Positions 1 to 5,191 of a DNA stretch of 7,209 nt are shown piece by piece; the stretch's first letter is position 1, and every line of letters begins with the position of its first letter. The notes below the pieces were generated by a model that worked only from the letters and a program-made list of their open reading frames with translations, was not told the origin of the DNA and made no database searches. A program made the translations under genes and the position numbers. The stretch spans positions 1 through 7,209 of the forward strand of contig JAATFS010000015.1 in the NCBI GenBank assembly GCA_015655035.1. The letters run 5' to 3'. Source of the stretch: Lysobacterales bacterium. GTDB lineage: Bacteria > Pseudomonadota > Gammaproteobacteria > Xanthomonadales > Xanthomonadaceae.

Positions 1-545
1 CCACGCTGCACTACCTGGGCGAGGATCCGAACAGCACCGATCCAAAGGTGATCGCGAAGGCAGCCGCCACGCTCAAGCAGATCCGGCCCTACATCCAGAA
101 CTTCCATTCCTCGCAGTACATCGATGCGCTGGCCAAGGGCAGCACTTGCCTGGTGGTGGGGTGGTCCGGCGATATCCTGCAAGCGCGCGACCGCGCCAAC
201 GAGGCCGGCAACGGTGTGCATATCGCCTACTCGATCCCCAAGGAGGGCGCATTGCAGTTCTTCGACATGCTGGCCATTCCCAAGGACGCGAAACATCCGG
301 AGGCGGCCTACCAGTTCATCGACTACCTGCTGCGTCCGGAGGTGGCGGCGGCCAATACCAACTTCGTCAGCTATCCCAACCCGGTACCGGCATCGAAAGC
401 GCTGGTCGATGCTGCGATCCGCGACGACCAGACCATCTATCCGCCGCCGGAAGTGATGCGCAAGCTGTTTGGCCTGGCGGTGATGCCGGCTGAGGTCGAT
501 CGCCAGTACACCCGGCTGTGGACGGAGTTGAAGACCGGACGTTGA
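1..545 (+). CDS. potF: Putrescine-binding periplasmic protein PotF, C-terminal part (5' end outside window)
   Basis: This is the solute-binding subunit of a PotFGHI-type polyamine ABC importer. In the periplasm it captures putrescine and delivers it to the PotH/PotI permease. The reading frame is already open at base 3 and gives 180 residues before TGA at 543-545; E. coli PotF is about 370 residues, so roughly the second half is present. The text follows PotF closely: a LGEDPNST segment, FHSSQY, GWSGD, SIPKEGA, FFD, AYQF-DYLLRP and YPPPEV. Residues matching E. coli PotF ligand positions as I remember them are present with the same spacing: Trp (162-164, W244), Asp (171-173, D247), Asp (264-266, D278) and Tyr (372-374, Y314). 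No gap is needed to align these four. The signal peptide and N-lobe lie outside the window. The protein could prefer spermidine (PotD-like), but the match is better to PotF. The ATPase gene does not follow directly; an efflux cluster intervenes. Confidence 0.93.
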   Translation, partial: TLHYLGEDPNSTDPKVIAKAAATLKQIRPYIQNFHSSQYIDALAKGSTCLVVGWSGDILQARDRANEAGNGVHIAYSIPKEGALQFFDMLAIPKDAKHPEAAYQFIDYLLRPEVAAANTNFVSYPNPVPASKALVDAAIRDDQTIYPPPEVMRKLFGLAVMPAEVDRQYTRLWTELKTGR

Positions 546-550
546 GAGTG

Positions 551-605
551 CGCCGCCGGCTCGCCGATCGGTTCAGATCTCGCAGGACCGGTCTGGCCGG
601 CGGCG
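551..605 (+). other. Nested inverted repeat just downstream of potF
   Basis: The arms 551-560 (CGCCGCCGGC) and 596-605 (GCCGGCGGCG) are perfect 10-base inverted complements. Inside the loop, 569-574 (CGGTTC) can pair with 585-590 (GGACCG), with one G-U wobble. The structure starts 6 bases after the potF stop. No T-run follows, so it is not a standard intrinsic terminator. It could protect the 3' end of the potF message, pause polymerase, or act in Rho-dependent termination. These roles are inferences; only the pairing is seen. Confidence 0.5.
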
Positions 606-659
606 GCAGCCGCTTCTGAATACGCGCTTGATCGCGCTTCACACGAGCGGTGCATCGCG

Positions 660-691
660 TTGGCTAGCATCCTAGGATATCTGCGCATTAT
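660..691 (+). promoter_or_regulatory. Candidate promoter/operator patch upstream of emrA
   Basis: This is the most AT-rich part of the 204-base potF-emrA gap. It contains two adjacent palindromes built on CTAG: GCTAGC (663-668) and ATCCTAGGAT (669-678). TTGGCT (660-665) resembles a -35 box and CATTAT (686-691) resembles a -10 box, but the 20-base spacer is too long for a typical sigma-70 promoter, so exact boxes are uncertain. The palindromes could be an operator for a TetR- or MarR-type repressor, which commonly control such pumps, but no regulator gene is in the window. Two copies of CGCGCTT (623-629 and 633-639), 10 bases apart, lie just upstream. The rest of the gap shows nothing I can identify. 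Confidence 0.28.
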
Positions 692-735
692 CCGGGTCCG
701 CGCACACCGGCGATCCGTATTTCCCGAAGCCGTGT

Positions 736-742
736 AGAGGAG
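736..742 (+). promoter_or_regulatory. Ribosome binding site that fixes the TTG start of emrA
   Basis: AGAGGAG is a strong Shine-Dalgarno sequence ending 7 bases before TTG at 750-752. There is no in-frame ATG near the N-terminus of the protein, so this site decides the start. Confidence 0.75.
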
Positions 743-749
743 CCCGCCG

Positions 750-1940
750 TTGAGCGAGCACAACGATGATCAGTCCAATTCTCCGCGCCCTGATGCAGGG
801 CAGCAGAAACCGCAGCAGCCGGCCACGCCTTCGCCGCTGAGCAATCCCAAGGTCAAATGGACGCTGCTGATCAGCGGCGTGCTGGTCGCGGTCGCCTTGT
901 TGATCTGGCTGGGCTATTACCTGCTGGTGGGCCGCTATCTGCAGGAGACCAACAATGCCTATCTGCAGGCAGATTCAGTGGCGGTCGCGCCACGGGTCAA
1001 CGGCTATGTGACCGCCGTCCACGTGCACGACAACCAGATCGTGGAAGCCGGCCAGCCGTTGCTGCAGATCGATGGGCGTACCTACACCGCAACCTTGCAG
1101 CAGGCGCAGGCCGCCGTGGCCGCGCGTGAGGCCGACATTGCCGCTGCCCAGGCCAACGTGCAGTCGCAGCATGCTTCGCTGGCGCAGGCACGGACCCAGG
1201 TCAGCTCGGCTGCCGCCAGCTTGCGCTTTGCCCGGGCGGAGGTGGCGCGCTTCGCGCCGCTGGCCGCGTCCGGTGCGGATACCCACGAGCACCAGGAAAG
1301 CCTCAGCCATGACCTGGAACGCGCCAAGGCGCAATACGACGCCGCGCGTGCCCAGGTCGATGCGGCCCAAAGCCAGATCACCGCGACCGGTGCGCAGTTG
1401 CAGCAGGCCCAGGCCGGATTGAAACAGGCCCAGGCCGATGCCGATCAGGCTGCCGTGGCGGTCGAAGATACCGGCTTGACCAGTCGCATCCGCGGCCGTG
1501 TCGGCGACAAGACCGTGCAGGTCGGCCAGTTCCTGGGCGCCGGCACCCGCACCATGACCATCGTGCCCCTGGATGCGCTGTACCTGATCGCCAATTTCAA
1601 GGAGACCCAGGTCGGCCTGATGCGGCGCGGCCAGCCGGCGGAAATCGAGGTGGACGCATTGTCCGGGGTGAAGCTGCACGGCAAGGTCGAAAGCCTGGCG
1701 CCGGGCACCGGCTCGCAATTCGCGCTGCTGCCGCCGGAGAACGCCACCGGCAACTTCACCAAGGTCGTGCAGCGCGTGCCGGTGCGCATCCGCCTGCTGG
1801 TCGGCGATGAAGCGCGCAAGGTGCTGGTGCCGGGGATGTCGGCCGAGGTCACCATCGATACGCGCTCGGCCAAGGATGCCAAGGCCCGGGCCGAAGACGA
1901 ATCCGACCAGCTCGAGGAGCGCAAGGAGCCGGCGCGATGA
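750..1940 (+). CDS. emrA: EmrA/HlyD-family membrane fusion protein of a multidrug efflux pump
   Basis: This is the periplasmic adaptor that links the inner-membrane pump encoded next (EmrB type) to an outer-membrane channel. It has 396 residues; E. coli EmrA has 390. Order of parts: a polar Q/P-rich cytoplasmic tail (about 1-36); one membrane anchor (about 37-59); a biotinyl-lipoyl-like beta segment (about 66-109, with NNAYLQAD and APRVNGYV); a long Ala/Gln-rich coiled-coil hairpin (about 112-235); then the second lipoyl half and beta barrel with the family's ANFKETQ, LLPPENATGNFTKVVQR and PVRI motifs. The C-terminus (about 372-396) is a highly charged tail. Translation starts at TTG 750, supported by AGAGGAG at 736-742. 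The stop overlaps the start of emrB as ATGA (1937-1940), so translation of the two is probably coupled. The family is clear; the transported compounds cannot be told from sequence. Confidence 0.93.
   Translation: MSEHNDDQSNSPRPDAGQQKPQQPATPSPLSNPKVKWTLLISGVLVAVALLIWLGYYLLVGRYLQETNNAYLQADSVAVAPRVNGYVTAVHVHDNQIVEAGQPLLQIDGRTYTATLQQAQAAVAAREADIAAAQANVQSQHASLAQARTQVSSAAASLRFARAEVARFAPLAASGADTHEHQESLSHDLERAKAQYDAARAQVDAAQSQITATGAQLQQAQAGLKQAQADADQAAVAVEDTGLTSRIRGRVGDKTVQVGQFLGAGTRTMTIVPLDALYLIANFKETQVGLMRRGQPAEIEVDALSGVKLHGKVESLAPGTGSQFALLPPENATGNFTKVVQRVPVRIRLLVGDEARKVLVPGMSAEVTIDTRSAKDAKARAEDESDQLEERKEPAR
1923..1928 (+). promoter_or_regulatory. Ribosome binding site of emrB inside the end of emrA
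   Basis: AAGGAG ends 8 bases before the ATG at 1937 and lies within the charged C-terminal coding sequence of emrA. It supports this start and an ATGA-coupled arrangement. Confidence 0.7.
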
Positions 1941-3517
1941 ACATCGCCGCCGCCGCTGGCACGCAAGCCAGCGGTAGCGCCCGGAAGGGCGATGCGGGCG
2001 CGTGGCTGGCGGTCGCCGCCGGCATCATCGGCTCGTTCATGGCGACATTGGATATCTCCATCGTCAATGCCGCGCTGCCGACGATCCAGGGCGAAGTGGG
2101 CGCCAGCGGTACCGAGGGCACCTGGATATCTACCGCTTATCTGGTTGCCGAGATCGTGATGATCCCGTTGACCGGTTGGTTCGTGCGGACCTTGGGCCTG
2201 CGCAACTTCCTGCTGGTCTGTGCACTGATGTTCACCGCATTCTCGGTGGTGTGCGGCTTGTCGAGCACGCTGACGATGATGATCATCGGCCGCGTCGGCC
2301 AGGGACTGGCCGGCGGTGCGCTGATTCCCACCGCGTTGACCATCGTTGCCACGCGGTTGCCGCCGGCGCAGCAGACCACCGGCACCGCGCTTTTCGGCAT
2401 GACCGTGATCATGGGGCCGGTCTTGGGGCCGCTGCTGGGCGGTTGGCTGACCGAGAACGTCAGCTGGCACTACGCCTTCTTCATCAATGTCCCCATCTGC
2501 GCCGGTCTGGTGGCGTTGCTGCTGCTCGGCCTGCCGCACGAAAAGGCCAACTGGCCGGGGTTGCTGGATGCCGATTGGCTTGGGATCTACGGCCTGGCAG
2601 CCGGACTGGGCGGCCTGACCGTGGTGCTGGAAGAAGGCCAGCGCGAGCGCTGGTTCGAATCCAGCGAAATCAACCTGCTCAGCCTGCTGTCCTTGACCGG
2701 CTTCATCGCGCTGCTCGTCGGGCAGTTCCGCAAGCGCGCGCCGGTGATCCGGCTGTCGTTGTTGCTGCAGCGCAGCTTCGGTGCGGTGTTCGTGATGGTG
2801 ATGGCCGTGGGCATGATCCTGTTCGGCGTCATGTACATGATCCCGCAGTTCCTGGCGATGATTGCCGGCTACAACACCGAACAGGCCGGCTATGTACTGC
2901 TGCTGGCCGGCCTACCGACGCTGTTGTTGATGCCGATGATGCCCAAGCTGCTGGACACGGTGGACGTACGCATCCTGGTGATCGTCGGATTGTGCTGCTT
3001 CGCCGCCGCCTGCTTCGTCAACCTGTGGCTGAGCGCCGACACCGTGGGTACGCATTTCGTGGCTGGCCAGCTGTTGCAGGGATGCGGCCTGGCGTTTGCG
3101 ATGATGGCACTCAACCAGGCGGCGATCTCGTCGGTGCCGGCAGAATTGGCGGGTGATGCGTCCGGTCTGTTCAATGCCGGGCGAAACCTCGGCGGATCGG
3201 TCGGGCTGGCGTTGATCTCCACCTTCCAGGAGCGGCGTATGAGCTTCCACACCGAGATGATAGGCAGCGCGGTCACCGCCAATTCGCCGCGTGCTCAGGA
3301 ATACCTGCATGGGCTGACCGCACAGTTGCAGAGCAGCGGCGGCGGCGAAGCCGCGTTGCAGGCCGGCGCGCGGCTGGGACGGCTGGTGCAGCAGCAAGCG
3401 CTGGTGATGACGTATGGCGACCTGTTCTGGATTTTCGGTGTCATCGTGGTCTGTACGATCCCGTTGGCGTTCTTGCTCAAGCCGTTGCCGAAGGGGACCC
3501 ACCTTGCAATGCACTGA
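1937..3517 (+). CDS. emrB: EmrB-type DHA2 (14-TM) major facilitator multidrug exporter
   Basis: This inner-membrane proton-driven antiporter exports hydrophobic or toxic compounds. With the adaptor and outer-membrane channel on either side it should form a pump spanning both membranes. It has 526 residues; E. coli EmrB has 512. Visible DHA2 signatures: the first-helix motif LDISIVNAALPTI (about 38-50, with D39, N44 and P48); GTWISTAYLVAEI (61-73); a motif A-like loop GWFVRTLGLRNF (80-91); motif B RVGQGLAGGALIP (119-131); motif C GPVLGPLLGGW (159-169); and FFINVP (180-185). Hydrophobic stretches run throughout, consistent with the 14 helices known for the family. The first about 22 residues are a polar, Ala-rich leader. 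The start is ATG at 1937, with AAGGAG 8 bases upstream, overlapping the emrA stop. The 3' end overlaps the next gene by 14 bases. Substrates are unknown; related pumps handle uncouplers, antibiotics or fatty acids. Confidence 0.95.
   Translation: MNIAAAAGTQASGSARKGDAGAWLAVAAGIIGSFMATLDISIVNAALPTIQGEVGASGTEGTWISTAYLVAEIVMIPLTGWFVRTLGLRNFLLVCALMFTAFSVVCGLSSTLTMMIIGRVGQGLAGGALIPTALTIVATRLPPAQQTTGTALFGMTVIMGPVLGPLLGGWLTENVSWHYAFFINVPICAGLVALLLLGLPHEKANWPGLLDADWLGIYGLAAGLGGLTVVLEEGQRERWFESSEINLLSLLSLTGFIALLVGQFRKRAPVIRLSLLLQRSFGAVFVMVMAVGMILFGVMYMIPQFLAMIAGYNTEQAGYVLLLAGLPTLLLMPMMPKLLDTVDVRILVIVGLCCFAAACFVNLWLSADTVGTHFVAGQLLQGCGLAFAMMALNQAAISSVPAELAGDASGLFNAGRNLGGSVGLALISTFQERRMSFHTEMIGSAVTANSPRAQEYLHGLTAQLQSSGGGEAALQAGARLGRLVQQQALVMTYGDLFWIFGVIVVCTIPLAFLLKPLPKGTHLAMH
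3491..3496 (+). promoter_or_regulatory. Ribosome binding site deciding the TTG start of the outer-membrane factor
   Basis: AAGGGG ends 7 bases before TTG at 3504-3506. This start places a normal lipoprotein signal at the N-terminus, whereas the upstream in-frame ATG at 3414 does not. Confidence 0.65.
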
Positions 3518-5039
3518 TTCAAACCGATTCCGAGCGACCGCGCTGGGCGCGGCATTGGCGGCGCTACTGCTGAGCGGTTGCGTGCTCGGGCCGGACTATG
3601 TCAAGCCGCCGGCAGTGGCTGAGGCGGCACAGCAGGCACCGACGCTGCATCGGGCCGGCGATGCCGGGGTCCGCCTGGCTACGCCGCTCAATCGCTGGTG
3701 GCAGGCGCTGAACGATCCGCAGTTGAACCAGTTGGTCGAGCAGGCGCTGGCGGACAGTCCCAACCTGCGTGCGGCCGAGGCGAGATTGCGCGCCAACCGC
3801 GCGCTGGCGCGGCAGCGCCGGGCCGAACGGCTGCCGCAGGTCGGCGCTACTGCGGCTTATGTGCATGCCAGGCCGCCCGGTTCCATCCAGGACAGCGTTG
3901 ACGGCGCGGTCGAGGGTGCAGCGCAGGCGGTGCAGCAAAGCGGTGGCGAGCCGGCGGCGCAGCAGTTGCGGGATGGATTGGGCCGGATCGATCTGGACAC
4001 CACGGAGTTGTACAACGCCGGCTTCGATGCCAGCTGGGAAATCGATCTGTTCGGCCGGCGCCGCCGTGCCGCCGAGCAGGCGCTGGCCGAGGCCGAGGCC
4101 TCGCAGGCGCAACTGGCCGATGCGCAGGTACAACTGGCTGCCGAAGTGGGGCAGGTCTACCTCAACTACCGTGGCCTGCAGGCGCGGCTGACGCTCGCCG
4201 AGGACAACCTGGACAGGGCGCGGCAGACCCTGGCATTGACCCAGCAGCGACGCGAGCGCGGCGCGGATTCCGACTTGCAGGTGGAGCGCGCCGCCACCCA
4301 GGTGCAGCAGCAGGAGGCGCAGCGGCTGCCGTTGCAGGCGCAGGCACAGGAGGCGCTGGACCAGTTGGCGCTAATGGTCGGGCGCGAGCCCGGCGCGCTG
4401 GATGCGCTGCTGGCCGCGCCGAAGCCGCTGCCTGCGCTGCCGGTGGAGATACCGGTCGATGATGCCGCGGCACTCATTCGGCGGCGTCCCGATGTGCGCC
4501 AGGCCGAGCGTGAACTGGCCGCCGCCAATGCCCAGATCGGCCAGGCGTTGTCGGCTTATTTCCCGCAGGTCACCTTGCTGGGCAGCCTGGGCATGGTCGC
4601 CACCTCGCCCGGCGATCTGAATTCGGATGCGTTGACCACGCTGGTGGCGCCCATGCTGCGCTGGTCGGTGTTCGACTTCGGTCGCGTCAAATCCCAGGTC
4701 GCACAGGCCCGCGCCGGTACCGACGCGCGCGCCGCAGCCTACGAAGGCAAGGTGCTGGCCGCGCTGCAGGATGCCAACGGGGCGTTGTCGCGGTTCGGCG
4801 CGGCGCGGCGCCAACGCGTGGTCGCGCAACAGGCCGAGGGTTCGGCCACGCGCTCGGCGACGTTGATGCAGCAGCGCCAGCAGGCGGGGGCGGCCTCGCT
4901 TATCGACGCACTCGACGTGCAGCGGCAACGCCTGTCTGCGCAAGACAACGCGATACAGGCGCAGGTACAGTTGCTGGTGAACTACGTGGCTTTGCAGAAA
5001 AGCCTGGGGTTGGGCTGGGGCGAGCCGAGCGCGCGTTAG
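3504..5039 (+). CDS. NodT/OprM-family outer-membrane efflux lipoprotein
   Basis: This is the outer-membrane channel subunit of the tripartite pump, expected to trimerise into a beta barrel with a long periplasmic alpha-helical tunnel. From TTG 3504 it has 511 residues. The N-terminus is a lipoprotein signal: a basic start, a hydrophobic run, and lipobox LSGC with Cys at residue 26 (3579-3581). Val follows the Cys, not Asp, which fits outer-membrane sorting. VLGPDYVKPP after the Cys is typical of the NodT subgroup. Two outer-membrane efflux protein repeats are visible: the first with WWQALNDPQL (65-74) and ASWEIDLFGR (176-185), the second with RRRPDVRQAERELAAANAQIG (starting at 326) and SVFDFGR. 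A segment of about 40 residues (roughly 126-168) separates the first conserved strands and looks like an enlarged loop. The gene overlaps the emrB end by 14 bases, so coupling is likely. An intrinsic terminator follows at 5100-5126. Gene names such as oprM or nodT would be too specific. Confidence 0.92.
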   Translation: MQCTDSNRFRATALGAALAALLLSGCVLGPDYVKPPAVAEAAQQAPTLHRAGDAGVRLATPLNRWWQALNDPQLNQLVEQALADSPNLRAAEARLRANRALARQRRAERLPQVGATAAYVHARPPGSIQDSVDGAVEGAAQAVQQSGGEPAAQQLRDGLGRIDLDTTELYNAGFDASWEIDLFGRRRRAAEQALAEAEASQAQLADAQVQLAAEVGQVYLNYRGLQARLTLAEDNLDRARQTLALTQQRRERGADSDLQVERAATQVQQQEAQRLPLQAQAQEALDQLALMVGREPGALDALLAAPKPLPALPVEIPVDDAAALIRRRPDVRQAERELAAANAQIGQALSAYFPQVTLLGSLGMVATSPGDLNSDALTTLVAPMLRWSVFDFGRVKSQVAQARAGTDARAAAYEGKVLAALQDANGALSRFGAARRQRVVAQQAEGSATRSATLMQQRQQAGAASLIDALDVQRQRLSAQDNAIQAQVQLLVNYVALQKSLGLGWGEPSAR

Positions 5040-5099
5040 TGCGGCCCGGCAGGCGCGGGGAGGGCGCCGCCACGGTCGTTGCGGGAAGTTTTGTCCGTT

Positions 5100-5126
5100 G
5101 CCGGCTGCACATGCCGCTGGCTTTTT
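5100..5126 (+). terminator. Intrinsic (Rho-independent) terminator after the efflux cluster
   Basis: Bases 5100-5108 (GCCGGCTGC) pair with 5113-5121 (GCCGCTGGC), with one G-U pair and one mismatch, around a 4-base ACAT loop, followed by five T at 5122-5126. It lies 60 bases after the outer-membrane factor stop and 66 bases before potG. It should end much of the efflux transcript and reduce readthrough into potG. Strength is not measurable from sequence; one mismatch and only five T may make it partial. Confidence 0.65.
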
Positions 5127-5181
5127 GCAATCATGGGTCCAGGCGTCGGCGCGCTCGCGCGGTAATGCTCCCCGTGTAATC

Positions 5182-5188
5182 GAGAAGG
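5182..5188 (+). promoter_or_regulatory. Ribosome binding site of potG, unusually close to the start
   Basis: GAGAAGG ends only 3 bases before ATG 5192. An in-frame TAA at 5177-5179 excludes an upstream start, and no alternative start exists before the conserved ATPase core, so the ATG is secure despite the short spacing. Confidence 0.5.
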
Positions 5189-5191
5189 TCC

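Noticed and set aside
546..749. Insertion-sequence remnants or attachment sites that might explain the efflux cluster between potF and potG
   Set aside because: No transposase fragment, tRNA end or matching direct repeats flanking the cluster could be seen in this gap or in 5040-5191.
437..763. Minus-strand small gene (108 codons) in the potF-emrA gap
   Set aside because: Half of it is antisense to potF; it covers the candidate emrA promoter and has no ribosome binding site or motif I can support.
975..1718. Minus-strand open frame of 247 codons inside emrA
   Set aside because: Shadow of the emrA coding sequence; no motif and no independent start signal.
1445..2539. Long minus-strand open frame (364 codons) across the emrA/emrB junction
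   Set aside because: It is antisense to two strongly recognised genes; the translation is low-complexity and rich in Arg, Gln and Ala, as expected for an antisense frame in GC-rich DNA, with no recognisable family.
2002..3156. Alternative plus-strand frame of 384 codons within emrB
   Set aside because: Arg/Ala/Gly-rich shadow in a different frame from the clear transporter.
3414..3503. Upstream ATG start for the outer-membrane factor
   Set aside because: It would add 30 Arg/Ser-rich residues before the lipoprotein signal and overlap emrB by over 100 bases; TTG 3504 has a good ribosome binding site and gives a normal signal.
5052..5068. Short GC hairpin (GGCGC/GCGCC) after the outer-membrane factor stop
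   Set aside because: Only five pairs and no T-run, easily arising by chance in GC-rich DNA; the structure at 5100-5126 is far better.
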